In this document: in pieces, positions 39,339 to 51,794 of the stretch | How the letters are laid out: each line of letters starts with the position of its first letter | Position numbering within the stretch: position 1 is the stretch's first letter | Assembly (NCBI RefSeq): GCF_000004195.4 | Contig: NC_030682.2 | Location: 153,960,350 to 154,024,349, forward strand | Length of the DNA stretch: 64,000 nucleotides | Source of the DNA: Xenopus tropicalis | Lineage: Eukaryota; Chordata; Amphibia; Anura; Pipidae | Direction of reading: 5' to 3' | Program-made: the position numbers and the translations under genes | Notes under the pieces: generated by a model | What the model saw: only the letters and a program-made list of their open reading frames with translations | Database searches by the model: none | What the model was told of the DNA's origin: nothing

Positions 39339-42209
39339 CAGTCAGTAACGATACAGCCAGGAATGATACAGTGAGTAACGATAAAGTCAGTAACGATAAA
39401 GTCAGTAACGATACAGTCAGGAACAATACAGTCAGTAACGATACAGTCAGTAACGATACAGTCAGTAACTATACAGTCAGTAACGATACAGTCAGTAATG
39501 ATACAGTCAGTAACGATACAGTCAGTAAAGATACAGTCAGGAACAATACAGTCAGTAACGATACAGTCAGTAACGATACAGTCAGGAACTATACAGTCAG
39601 TAACGATACAGTCAGGAACGATACAGTCAGGAACTATACAGTCAGTAACGATACAGTCAGGAACGATACAGTCAGTAACGATACAGTCAGGAACGATACA
39701 GTCAGGAACTATACAGTCAGTAACTATACAGTCAGTAACTATACAGTCAGGAACAATACAGTCAGTAACTATACAGTCAGTAACAATACATTCAGTAACT
39801 ATAGAGTCAGTAACAATACAGTCAGTAACGATACAGTCAGGAACGATACAGTCAATACAGTCAAACGATACAGTCAGTAATGATACAGTTAGTAAAGATA
39901 CAGTTAGTAAAGATACAGTCAGGAACAATACATTCAGTAATGATACAGTCAGTAACGATACAGTCAGTAACGATACAGTCAGTAACAATACATTCAGTAA
40001 CTATACAGTCAGTAACAATACAGTCAGGAACGATACAGTCAGTAACGATACAGTCAGTAACGATACAGTCAGGAACAATACAGTCAGGAACGATACAGTA
40101 AGAACTATACAGTCAGTAACGATACAGTCAGTAACGATACAGTCAGTAACGATACAGTCAGTAACTATACAGTCAGTAACAATACAGTCAGGAACGATAC
40201 AGTCAGGTAAAATACAGTCAGTAACGATACAGTCAGTAACTATACAGTCTGTAACGATACAGTCAGGAACTATACAGTCAGTAACTATACAGTCAGGAAC
40301 AATACAGTCAGTAACGATACAGTCAGTAACTATACAGTCAGGAACTATACAGTCAGTAACTATACAGTCAGGAACTATACAGTCAGTAACTATACAGTCA
40401 GGAACTATACAGTCAGGAACTATACAGTCAGGAACAATACAGTCAGGAACAATACAGTCAGTAACGATACAGTCAGTAACTATACAGTCAGGAACTATAC
40501 AGTCAGTAACAATACAGTCAGGAACTATACAGTCAGGAACGATACAGTCAGGAACTATACAGTCAGGAACGATACAGTCAGGAACTATACATTCAGTAAC
40601 TATACAGTCAGGAAACTATGCATCAGTAACGATTCTTATATCAGTAAGTACTGATACAGTCATACAATACCAGTCAGGCAATATAATCCAGCGTAACTAT
40701 AACCCAGTTAACGATACAGCAGTAACAGTCAAAGAACATCAGTCAGGAACGATACAGTCAGTACGATACGGTCAGTAACTATACAGCCGGAACGATACGT
40801 CACGTAAACTGTACAGTCGGAACGATACAGTCACTCAAATTCAGTACATTACTCAGGAACTATACAGTCAGTAACTATAGACAGTCAGATAAAATACTAG
40901 TCTAGGACTTTCAGTCAGTAACTATACAAGTACACGTAACGATAACAGTCAGGAATATACAGTCAGTAACAATACGTCAGTAACGATACAGTCAGGAACT
41001 ATCAGTCTAGATACTATACAGTCAGTTAACAGATACGAGTCAGGAACTTAACTATCAGTCAGTAACGATACCAGTCAGGAATGATAACAGTAATTGTAAC
41101 GATACAGTCAGTAACCGAATACGTCAGTAACGATACAGCTCAGTACGATATCAGTCAGTAACGATACATGTCAGTAACTATACAGTCAGAACATATACAG
41201 TCAATGATACGTCAGGAACGATACGTCAGTAACTATACAGTCAGTAACTATACAGTCCAGGAAGCTATACATGTAGGCTACTAATACAGTCACGTCAATA
41301 TATCAGTCAGTAACGATACAGTCAGTACAATACAGTCTAGGTAACAGTCAGAAACTATACAGTCAGCGAACTGATATCAGTCAGTAACGATACAGTCAGT
41401 ACGATACAGTCAGTTAACGTCAGTCAGTAACGATACAGCAGTAATCTTGATAGTCAGGAACAATACAGTCAGTACGAACATCAAGACTATCAGTCAGTAA
41501 CTATACAGTCAGGAACTATCAAGCTCAGTAACTATACAGTCAGTGATATATCAGTACATAGGAACTATACAGTCTTGAGACTACATCAGATAACAGATAC
41601 AGTCAGCGAATATCACAATCAGTAACTATAACACCGTAAACGATACACGCCGCAGTAACGATACAGTCAAGAACGATACAGTCAGGACACATACAGTCAG
41701 CTAACAGAATTACTGTCAGTAACTATACGTCAGGAACGATAACAGTCAGTCAACGGCTCCAGTAGGACCCGATACAGCTCAGTACTTCTATACAGTCAGT
41801 CAACTTATCACACGCTCGGACACACTATTCCAGCCCTCAGTAAACTATAACAGTCAGTAGATACGTCAGGACTATACACGGTCAGATACAATACAGTAGT
41901 AACGATTACACGTCACAGGAATATAAGTCAGCTAACGATACTGTCAGTCACAGTAGGTCAGGAAACTATACAGTAGTAACAGTATCAGCCAAATGAATAC
42001 AAGTATGGTTAACGTACCAGTCCAGTAACGACACAGTCAGCGTATCGATAATATACCAGTCAGTAACGATACAGTCAGGACTATAGCATCAGGAACTATA
42101 AGTCAGTAGCCGATACATGTCAGCGACTATAGTCAGATAACGTATACTCAAGACTTATCCAGTCACGTGAACAATCTACTGTCAGGGACAATACTGTACC
42201 ACGGTAACA

Positions 42210-42412
42210 ATTACCGAGGAGTTTAAATCAACTGGGGATAGTATTTACTATCTAATCTTTCTCTTATATCGCGAAATCACAATACTTGATGTCTTGGGTG
42301 ACACTGACTATTGATGTTTTGGGGGAAAGCAGGATTTATATCTTATTATCAGTTACTTTTCAGATAAGGTTAATCAGCTAGAAACTGGCCGCATGTCTGT
42401 AACTGATATCCA
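42210..42412. repeat. Insert sequence in the 15-bp array, copy 1 (scrambled)
   Basis: Matches the copies at 44267 and 45206 (gaggagtttaaat, actgactat, gatgttttggggg, aaagcaggattt, gttacttttcaga, gttaatcagctagaa) but with many indels. Confidence 0.85.
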
Positions 42413-44266
42413 GTCACGGGAACTATACAGTCAGTAACTAGTATCATGCGTCCAGGCAACAAACTTACATTCATCGTACTATACAGCTCAGGCACTTATA
42501 CCACGTCATGCTAACTATACAGCTCACGCTAATCAGACTACATCAGTAACTATACCGTCAGGAACTATACCAGTCACAGCTAACGATACCGCTCCAGTCG
42601 CACTCAGTTCTGAACGATACACGTCAGTAACGATACAGTCCAGTCACGATAACACGTCAGTAACTACTCTCACCAGTCACCGCCACACGTCACATGTCAG
42701 TAACGCACTACGTCAGCCATGAACTCGATACCAGTCAGTAACCCTACTCACAGTCACGTAACTATACCGCAGTCAGGAACTATCCAAGTCCAGCGACTAT
42801 ACCACGCTCAGTAATCCTCCGATATACCGTCAGTATGACGACTCCAACGCATCAGTTAACCCAATCATCAGTCCGGAAGCTACACCCCCCACACCCGCAG
42901 TACGAAACTCATCATGCCACGTACAGGCATACTACCTCTCCGCTCACGCACTACTCATGCAGTAACGCATACCACGCTAGCTCACCGATACAGCAGCCAG
43001 CGAAACAATACGTCAGTAACCATACGCTCTAGCCGAACTCATCACAGTCAGTCAATCTACCAGTCATGCGAAACATACCACCGCCAGCTACTCACTCAGT
43101 CAGTACACGATACAGCATAAATATCAAATGTCAGGACTAATAACATTCTATAACTGATACCAGTCAGTAACCGATACAGTCAGTCAACGCACTACCACAG
43201 TCAAGTAACCCTATACAACAGGAACAAAAGTCAGTACTACTACAGTCAGGAACGATACAGTCAGTCACTATACAGTCAGTAACTATACAGTCAGGAACTA
43301 TACAGTCAGGAACTATACAGTCAGTAACGATACAGTCAGTAACGATACAGTCAGTAACAATACAGTCAGGAACTATACAGTCAGAAACTATACAGTCAGG
43401 AACTATACAGTCAGTAACGATACAGTCAGTAACGATACAGTCAGTAACTATACAGTCGGAAACAATACAGTCAGTAACGATACAGTCAGGAACTATACCA
43501 GTCAGTAACTATACAGTCAGGAACTATACAGTCAGTAACTATACAGTCAGTAACGATACAGTCAGCTAACTATACAGTCAGGAACTATACAGTCAGTAAC
43601 GATACAGTAAGTAACGATACAGTCAGTAACAATACAGTCAGGAACTATACAATCAGTAACTATACAGCCAGTAACGATACAGCCAGTAACGATACAGTCA
43701 GAACGATACAGTCAGGAACATACAGTCAGTAACGATACAGTCAGTAACTATACAGTCAGGAACGATACAGTCAGTAACGATACAGTCAGGAACGATACAG
43801 TCAGTAACTATACAGTCAGGAACTATACAGTCAGTAACTATACAGTCAGTAACTATACAGTCAGGAACTATTCAGTCAATAACTATACAGTCAGTAACGA
43901 TACAGTCAGGAACTATACAGTCAGTAACAATACAGTCAGTAACGATACAGTCAGGAACTATATCAGTCAGTAACGATACAGTCAGTAACGATAGAGTCAG
44001 GAACTATACAGTCAGTAACGATACAGCCAGGAATGATACAGTATGTAACGATACAGTCAGTAACGATACAGTCAGTAACGATACAGTCAGTAACGATACA
44101 GTCAGTAACGATACAGTCAGTAACGATACAGTCAGGAACTATACAGTCAGGAACTATACAGTCAGTAGTGATACAGTCAGGAACTATACAGTCAGTAACT
44201 ATACAGTCAGGAACGTATACAGTCAGGAACAATACTGTCAGGAACAATACTGTCAGGAACAATACA

Positions 44267-44436
44267 GGAGTTTAAATAAACTGGGGGAATAGGTTTTACA
44301 TTATTCACTATATACAGAATAATACTGTATGTGTTGTGAACTGACTATGATGTTTTTGGGGAAAGCAGGATTTTCTATCATTATTACAGTTACTTTTCAG
44401 AGTCAAGGTTAATCAGCTAGAAGCTGGCGCAGTCTG
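44267..44436. repeat. Insert sequence in the 15-bp array, copy 2
   Basis: About 170 bp, aggagtttaaataaactggg to cagctagaagctggcgca; AT-rich, not tandem. Confidence 0.92.
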
Positions 44437-45205
44437 TAACTATACAGTCAGGAACTATACAGTCAGTAACTATACAGTCAGTAACGATACAGTCAGGAAC
44501 TATACAGTCAGTAACTATACAGTCAGGAACTATACAGTCAGTAACTATACAGTCAGTAACGATACATTCAGTAACTATACAGTCAGGAACTATACAGTCA
44601 GTAACGATACACGGTCAGTAACGATACAGTCAGTAACGATACAGTCAGGAACTATACAGTCAGTAACTATACAGCCAGTAACGATACAGCCAGTAACGAT
44701 ACAGTCAAGAACGATACAGTCAGGAACGATACAGTCAGTAACGATACAGTCAGTAACGATACAGTCAGTAACTATACAGTCAGGAACGATACAGTCAGTA
44801 ACGATACAGTTAGGAACGATACAGTCAGTAACTGTACAGTCAGGAACTATACAGTCAGTAACTATACAGTCAGTAACTATACAGTCAGGAACTATTCAGT
44901 CAGTAACTATACAGTCAGTAACGATACAGTCAGGAACTATACAGTCAGTAACAATACAGTCAGTAATGATACAGTCAGGAACTATACAGTCAGTAACGAT
45001 ACAGTAAGTAACGATAGAGTCAGGAACTATACAGTCAGTAACGATACAGTCAGTAACGATACAGTCAGTAATGATACAGTCAGAACTATACAGTCAGGAA
45101 CTATACAGTTAGTAGCGATACAGTCAGGAACTATACAGTCAGTAACTATACAGTCAGGAACTATACAGTCAGGAACTATACAGTCAGGAACAATACTGTC
45201 AGGAA

Positions 45206-45380
45206 CAATACAGGAGTTTAAATAAACTGGGGAAAATAGGTTTTACATTATTCACTTATATACAGAATAATACTGTATGTGTTGTGACACTGACTATGAT
45301 GTTTTTGGAGAAAGCAGGATTTCCTATCATTATTACAGTTACTTTTCAGATCAAGGTTAATCAGCTAGAAGCTGGCGCAA
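45206..45380. repeat. Insert sequence at the array's right end, copy 3
   Basis: Nearly identical to copy 2, 939 bp downstream of it, and continues into single-copy sequence (aatggattttagcataaagg). This suggests copy 3 is the original flank and copies 1 and 2 were carried in by block duplication. Confidence 0.9.
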
Positions 45381-45619
45381 TGGATTTTAGCATAAAGGGG
45401 GAGGAGCACAAATTTGAACTTCTTTGCCAGCGGCTGTTAATAAATAGGTGAATAGTAAATGTGCCCCAAAGTGTGAAAACAGATTAACCCTTTCAGAGAG
45501 AGGATAGGGTTAAACAGACAACACCATTATGCTCCTGTCTCTCACAGGAATATTTGAGATGCCAGACAGGTGATCCACAAGTTATTTCACCTTTAATCCC
45601 AGTTCTGTTTGTCAATCCT
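45381..45619. other. Unique flank between two arrays
   Basis: Single-copy-looking, except that 45584-45670 is the apparent source of segments later found inside hAT copies 3 and 4. Confidence 0.6.
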
Positions 45620-45982
45620 CACTCACCCCCTGTCTGGCCCCTCCTACCTTCAGTCACCCCCAGTCTGGCCCCTCCTACCCTCAGTCACCCCCGGTCTGGC
45701 CAGTCCTACACTCACTCACCCCCGGTCTGGCCAGTCCTACACTCACTCACCCCCGGTCTGGCCAGTCCTACACTCACTCACCCCCGGCCTGGCCTGTCCT
45801 ACACTCACTCACCCCCGGTCTGGCCAGTCCTACACTCACTCACCCCCAGTCTGGCCAGTCCTACACTCACTCACCCCCAGTCTGGCCAGTCCTACACTCA
45901 CTCACCCCCGGTCTGGCCAGTCCTACACTCACTCACCCCCGGTCTGGCCAGTCCTACACTCACTCACCCCCGGTCTGGCCAG
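45620..45982. repeat. Minisatellite, 31-bp unit, first block
   Basis: Unit ctggccagtcctacactcac plus tcacccccggt, about eleven copies; resumes after each of the two hAT insertions. Confidence 0.96.
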
Positions 45983-47275
45983 TAGTGATGAGCGAAACGG
46001 CGAAAAATTCATGAAACAGCGAAGTTGTCGTGCGTCCAAAAAAAATTGTTGCCCGCAACTATTCATTTGTCACGCAGCTATTCTTTTGTCGCCCGCAGCT
46101 ATTCTTTTGTCGCCCGCGGCTATACTTTGTCGCCCGCAGCTATTCTTTTGTCGCGCGGCTATTCTTTTGTCGCCCGCAGCTATTCTTTTGTCGCCCGCGG
46201 CTATTCTTTTGTCGCCCGCAGCTATTCTTTTGTCACCCGCAGCTATTCTTTTGTCGCGCGGCTATTCTTTTGTCGCCCGCAGCTATTCTTTTGTCGCCCG
46301 CGGCTATTCTTTTGTCGCCCGCAGCTATTCTTTTGTCACCCGCAGCTATTCTTTTGTGGCCCGCGGCTATTCCTTTGTCACCCGCGGCTATTCTTTTGTC
46401 GCCCGCGGCTATTGTTTTTTCACGCAGCTATTCTTATTATTACACCTTTAATCCCAGTTCTGTTTGTCAATCCTCACTCACCCCCGGTCTGGCCCCTCCT
46501 ACCCTCACTCACACCCCCGCGCAGCTATTCTTTTGTCACGCAGCTATTCTTTTGTCGCCCGCAGCTATTCTTTTGTTGCCCGCGGCTATTCTTTTGTCGC
46601 CCGCGGCTATTCTTTTGTCGCTCGTGGCTATACTTTTGTTGTGCGCGGCTATTCTTTTGTTGCCCACAGCTATTCTTTTGTCGCGCGGCTATTCTTTTGT
46701 CACCCGCAGCTATTCTTTTGTCACCCGCGGCTATTCTTTTGTCGCCCGCGGCTATTCTTTTGTCACCCCCGGCTATTCTTTTGTCACCCGCAGCTATTCT
46801 TTTGTCACCGCGGCTATTCTTTTGTTGTGCGCAGCTATTCTTTTGTCACGCAGCTATTCTTTTGTCGCCCGCAGCTATTCCTTTGTCACCCGCGGCTATT
46901 CATTTGTCACGCAGCTATTCTTTTGTCGCCCGCAGCTATTCTTTTGTCACCCGCAGCTATTCTTTTGTCACCCGCAGCTATTCTCTTGTCGCCCACGGCG
47001 ATTCTTTTGTCGCCCGTGGCTATTCTTTTGTCGCCCGCGGCTATTCTTTTGTCACCCGCGGCTATTCTTTTGTCACCCGTGGCTATTCTTTTGTCACGCG
47101 GCTATTCTTTTGACGCCCGCGACTATTCTTTTTTTGCGCCCGCGACTATTTTTCAACGTGTGCCGAATTTTCCCGCGGCTAATTTTTTCATCCGTTTTTC
47201 AAAACAATCCGCCAATGGCGGAATGCAGAAATTCGCCGCGAATCCATGCCTGCCAAAACATTTTGCCCATCACTA
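45983..47275 (+). mobile_element. hAT-type non-autonomous element, copy 3
   Basis: 1,293 bp with TAGTGATGAGCGAA and TTTTGCCCATCACTA ends. The exact octamer ctggccag flanks it on both sides (45975-45982 and 47276-47283) and is part of the 31-bp array unit. The interior is mostly 21-bp units, ctattcttttgtcgcccgcg plus g/a. It contains a captured segment of the flank at 46432-46513. Confidence 0.9.
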
Positions 47276-47715
47276 CTGGCCAGTCCTACACTCACTCACC
47301 CCCAGTCTGGCCAGTCCTAACTCACTCACCCCCGGTCTGGCCAATCCTACACTCATTCACCCCCAGTTTGGCCTGTCCTACACTCACTCACCCCCGGTCT
47401 GGCCAGTCGTACACTCACTCACCCCCAGTCTGGCCAGTCCTACACTCACTCACCCCCAGTCATGCCAGTCCTACACTCACTCACCCCCAGTCTGGCCAGT
47501 CCTAACTCACTCACCCCGGTCTGGCCAATCCCTACACTCATTCACCCCCAGTTTGGCCTGTCCTACACTCACTCACCCCCGGTCTGGCCAGTCGTACACT
47601 CACTCACCCCCAGTCTGGCCAGTCCTACACTCACTCACCCCCAGTCATGCCAGTCCTACACTCACTCACCCCCAGTCTGGCCAGTCCTACACTCACTCAC
47701 CCCCGGTCTGGCCAG
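47276..47715. repeat. Minisatellite, 31-bp unit, second block
   Basis: About 14 copies between the two hAT elements. A subset of about six units (47300-47480) is repeated at 47485-47665 with the same variants, including tcatgcc and taactc. Confidence 0.95.
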
Positions 47716-49320
47716 TAGTGATGAGTGAAACGGCAAAGTTGTCGTGCGTCAAAAAAAAATTGTTGCCCGCAACTATTCATTTGTCACGCGGCTATTCTTT
47801 TGTTGCCCGCAGTTATTCTTTTGACGCCCGCGACTATTCTTTTGTCGCCCGCAGCTATTCTTTTGTCGCCCGCGGCTATTCTTATGTTGCCCGCGGCTAT
47901 TCTTTTGTCGCCCGCAGCTATTCTTTTGTCGCCCGCAGCTATTTTTTTGTCGCCCGCAGCTATTCTTTTGTCGCCCGCGGCTATTCTTTTGTCGCCCGCA
48001 GCTATTCTTTTGTCGCCCGCGGCTATTCTTTTGTCACCCGCGGCTATTCTTTTGTCGCCCGCGGCTATTCCTTTGTCGCCCGCGGCTATTCTTTTGTCGC
48101 CCGCGGCTATTGTTTTTTCGCGCGGCTATTCTTATTATTTCACCTTTAATCCCAGTTCTGTTTGTCAATCCTCACTCACCCCCGGTCTGGCCCCTCCTAC
48201 CCTCACTCACACCCCCGCGCAGCTATTCTTTTGTCGCACAGCTATTCTTTTGTCGCCCGCAGCTATTCTTTTGTCGCCCGCGGCTATTCTTTTGTCGCCC
48301 GCGGCTATTCTTTTGTCGCCCGCGGCTATTATTTTGTCGCTCGTGGCTATACTTTTTTTGTGCGCGGCTATTCTTTTGTTGCCCACAGCTATTCTTTTGT
48401 CGCCCGCAGCTATTCTTTTGTCGCGTGGCTATTCTTTTGTCACCCGCAGCTATTCTTTTGTCTCCCGCGGCTATTCTTTTGTCACCCGCGGCTATTCTTA
48501 TTATTTCACCTTTAATCCCAGTTCTGTTTGTCAATCCTCACTCACCCCCGGTCTGGCCCCTCCTACCCTCACTCACACCCCCGCGCAGCTATTCTTTTGT
48601 CGCACAGCTATTCTTTTGTCGCCCGCAGCTATTCTTTTGTCGCCCGCGGCTATTCTTTTGTCGCCCGCGGCTATTCTTTTGTCGCCCGCGGCTATTCTTT
48701 TGTCGCTCGTGGCTATACTTTTTTTGTGCGCGGCTATTCTTTTGTTGCCCACAGCTATTCTTTTGTCGCCCGCAGCTATTCTTTTGTCGCGTGGCTATTC
48801 TTTTGTCACCCGCAGCTATTCTTTTGTCTCCCGCGGCTATTCTTTTGTCACCCGCGGCTATTCTTTTGTCACCCGCGGCTATTCTTTTGTTGTGCGCAGC
48901 TATTCTTTTGTTGCGCAGCTATTCTTTTGTCGCCCGCAGCTATTCTTTTGTCACCCGCGGCTATTCTTTTGTCGCGCAGCTATTCTTTTTTCGCCCGCAG
49001 CTATTCTTTTGTCACCCGCAGCTATTCTCTTGTCACCCGCGGCTATTCTTTTGTCGCCCGCGGCTATTCTTTTGTTGCCCCCGGCTATTCTTTTGTCACC
49101 CGCGGCTATTCTTTTGTCACCCGCGGCTATTCTTTTGTCACGCGGCTATTCTTTTGACGCCCGCGACTAATTTTTTTTTTGCGCCCGCGACTATTTTTCA
49201 ACGTGTGCCGAATTTTCCCGCGGCTAATTTTTTCATCCGTTTTTCAAAACAATCCACCAATGGCGAAATGCAGAAATTCGCCGCGAATCCATGCCTGCCA
49301 AAACATTTTGCCCATCACTA
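47716..49320 (+). mobile_element. hAT-type non-autonomous element, copy 4
   Basis: 1,605 bp, same ends and the same flanking octamer ctggccag (47708-47715 and 49321-49328) as copy 3. Its inner array contains two captured flank segments (48129-48220 and 48487-48588) that mark an internal tandem duplication of about 366 bp. Confidence 0.9.
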
Positions 49321-49805
49321 CTGGCCAGTCCTACACTCACTCACCCCCAGTCTGGCCTGTCCTACCCTCACTCACCCCCAGTCTGGCCTGTCCTACACTC
49401 ACTCACCCCCAGTCTGGCCTGTCCTACACTCACTCACCCCAGGTCTGGCCTGTCCTACCCTCACTCACCCCCGGTCTGGCCAATCCTACACTCATTTACC
49501 CTCAGTTTGGACAATCCTACACTCACTTACCCCCAGTCTGGCCAGTCCTACACTCACTTAACCCCGGTCTGGCCTGTCCTACACTCACTCACCCCCGGTC
49601 TGGCCTGTCCTACACTCACTCACCCCCAGTCTGGCCTGTACTACACTCACTCACCCCCGGTCTGGCCTGTCCTACCCTCACTCACCCCCGGTCTGGCCAA
49701 TCCTACACTCATTCACCCCCAGTTTGACTAATCCTACAGTCACTTACCCCCAGTCTGGCCAGTACTACACTCACTTACCCCCAGTCTGGCCAGTCCTACA
49801 CTTAC
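49321..49805. repeat. Minisatellite, 31-bp unit, third block
   Basis: About 15-16 copies, more diverged than the other blocks (cctgtcc, caatcct, catttaccctcagtttgg). Confidence 0.95.
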
Positions 49806-49879
49806 TTATGTGATTCATTAAGAATCCTACTGCTTCATTATACATTTAAGAAAGGGACTGAGTTTTACCTGCAACTTAC

Positions 49880-50456
49880 TTGCTTTCAAGGTTAAAACTC
49901 CCAAATGGTTGCCCTTTTATTGGCCCATTGGGATCACCTGACTGTAGCTGGGAATGATGGGAGGGGCCACTGCTCTTGTTTAAACTAAAGGGAAAGTTGT
50001 GCTCACCACTAAATTCTAAACCATTGGGTGCAAAACGTCCCCCTTTGCAGTTTGTCCCCCACGTCTCTGTTTCTGGGACTTTTCCAGGGAACCATTTGGT
50101 ACCAGATCTGGGCAGGCAGGTTCTGCAGGGAGGTGTTGGGATTAGGGAAGAATAACAAGGTAAATCCCTTGCCAGTAACATGGGGCAGGCAGCCAGGGTG
50201 CAACCACAACACAAAGGGTAACTAGCTGGTCATTAACCCTTAAGGTTACCTGGGCTGTAGGGATACACTCAATATTAAAAGTAGAGCTATAGTTAATGGG
50301 CTCTGGGGCAATTAACTCTTTAATATGAGAGTGGTCCCGGAACCTGAATAAACCATCCTGGTAAACTGTTTCCCATAATCCTCCACCCTTATCACTCTGG
50401 GAGACTCTTCCCTTGGTGGGTGCTGTGGCTGCGGTTCCAGCAAATGTGCGGCCCAA
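49880..50456 (-). pseudogene. Retroelement polyprotein remnant (protease-like)
   Basis: Minus-strand fragments in two frames resemble the end of an aspartic protease from a gag-pol LTR retrotransposon, ending in an LLARDLP motif (LLGRDL in many such elements). A frameshift and stops separate the pieces. The catalytic DSG was not found and no LTRs are evident. This could be a short remnant only. Confidence 0.4.
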
Positions 50457-50845
50457 TCAGAACCATCTAATGGGGGGAAACAATAGGACACACACACACA
50501 CTAAAACACACACACACGTATGTTCTCTCCGGGGCCATGGGGGGTTTGCGTGCTCTTTACCCAGCGGCCATTCCCCAAGGACAGACCCATATCCTGAAGG
50601 TTTCTGCCCGGGAGGCTTCCCCAGAAGGAGGCTGCTGACGTTGTACTTAATAAAGTTGTTCCCAAAGAACACAAGGGATTATCACAATAAGGCCCCCCTT
50701 CCTTCCTTTGCAGGTGGGGGACATTCCTTTTGTTGAGGTTCATTTTGTTTCCCCACAAAAGCAGGAAAAACACACCCCAAATCCATAGAAAGACTGAGGC
50801 CAAAGGCCGACACAGCTGATTGGGAGCAGAAGGTCTTCATCAAAC
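50457..50845. other. Intergenic, no gene seen
   Basis: Contains a short CA microsatellite (50490-50518); otherwise nothing recognised. Confidence 0.4.
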
Positions 50846-51040
50846 TTTAACCCTTTCCATCTGCCTTACGGTCTACTTCAACCCTTTCCATCTGCCTTAC
50901 GGTCTACTTTAACCCTTTCCATCTGCCTTACGGTCTACTTTAACCCTTTCCATCTGCCTTACGGTCTACTTCAACCCTTTCCATCTGCCTTACGGTCTAC
51001 TTTAACCCTTTCCATCTGCCTTACGGTCTACTTTAACCCT
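50846..51040. repeat. Minisatellite, 31-bp unit
   Basis: About 6.3 copies of tttaaccctttccatctgcc plus ttacggtctac, with ttcaaccc variants. Confidence 0.97.
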
Positions 51041-51090
51041 TCCTGACCAGTGCAGATGGAGTCTCCAACTTCTTCTCCCAATTTGGGAGG

Positions 51091-51146
51091 CATAATCGCC
51101 CTGGTATAATTGCCCTGGTATAATTGCCCTGGCATAATTGCCCTGG
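51091..51146. repeat. Short 14-bp tandem repeat
   Basis: Four copies of tataattgccctgg, first and last imperfect. Confidence 0.9.
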
Positions 51147-51239
51147 CTGATCTTACAGTAATCCCAAGTATCTGAATGTTGGATTGGGCCACAGGTTAGA
51201 CGTACAAGAGATCAAAGGCAGGATCCCCCCCCCCTGAGG

Positions 51240-51790
51240 GCAAGACAGGCACAGTATTTATCAATTTGTATTTTGTTTGCTAGGCCTCAATAGAGTCCCA
51301 CTGCCCTCCTTATAGCCTCCACTCAGCCTCCACTCAGCCTCCACTCAGCCTCACTGCTGCAACATCTACTGAAGATTCCTGGGTCTTAAAAAAAAAGTCC
51401 CTGAAAGATTGTTTAACCCACTCCTCCCCCTGGGGGGCTGAATTAAACCCCCATAAACCCTTACCCCTCTGAGGGGTCTGAGAGACATTCAGGGAAACCA
51501 ACAACATACAGTGATCAGAAAGCTCTAGAGAGTCTTCTTTAACCAAAAACCTGCCTATCAAGGCCTACATGCACCTCTATAGATGGGGAACCCTGTGCAC
51601 TCTGGGTAGTGGCCAATGTGCACATCCACAAGCCCCGCCTCTCTGAGTATCGGAGCCCAGTCAGCCTGCGGCACCCCCCCCCCCCGATCATACGCAGAGT
51701 CACCGTGTTACAGTCACCACCAAAAACTACCAACTGGGCTATAAAGAGAAAGGCCTTGATCCTGCTAAACAGGTCAGCAGTAAGGGACAC
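51240..51790 (-). pseudogene. L1-like LINE endonuclease remnant
   Basis: Minus-strand pieces in shifted frames resemble the apurinic-endonuclease domain of L1 ORF2. VVFGGDCNTV corresponds to the usual GGDFN motif, a GLVDVHIGHYPE segment to LVDVWR..HP, and ELSDHCMLLVSLNV followed by KGLWGFNS to the terminal SDH motif and G.WRFN. The order and spacing fit. Several frameshifts and a 5' and 3' truncation leave no functional frame. Confidence 0.65.
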
Positions 51791-51794
51791 AGCT

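Larger units (their letters stand above)
38590..45205. repeat. Minisatellite, 15-bp unit (interrupted)
   Basis: Unit acgatacagtcagta with ga/ta/aa variants at one place and gtaac/ggaac at another. Interrupted by a hAT-type element (38709-39338), by three copies of a 170-200-bp insert (42210, 44267, 45206) and by a badly scrambled stretch (40610-43240). It makes long spurious frames because the period is a multiple of three. Confidence 0.97.

Noticed and set aside
39263..44275. VTIQS-type pentapeptide repeat proteins on both strands
   Set aside because: Direct translation of the 15-bp array; pentapeptide period equals the DNA period and no gene structure exists. Not related to genuine pentapeptide-repeat proteins.
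46025..49561. Frames of about 480-560 codons through hAT copies 3 and 4
   Set aside because: Translations of 21-bp and 31-bp arrays; no transposase motif.
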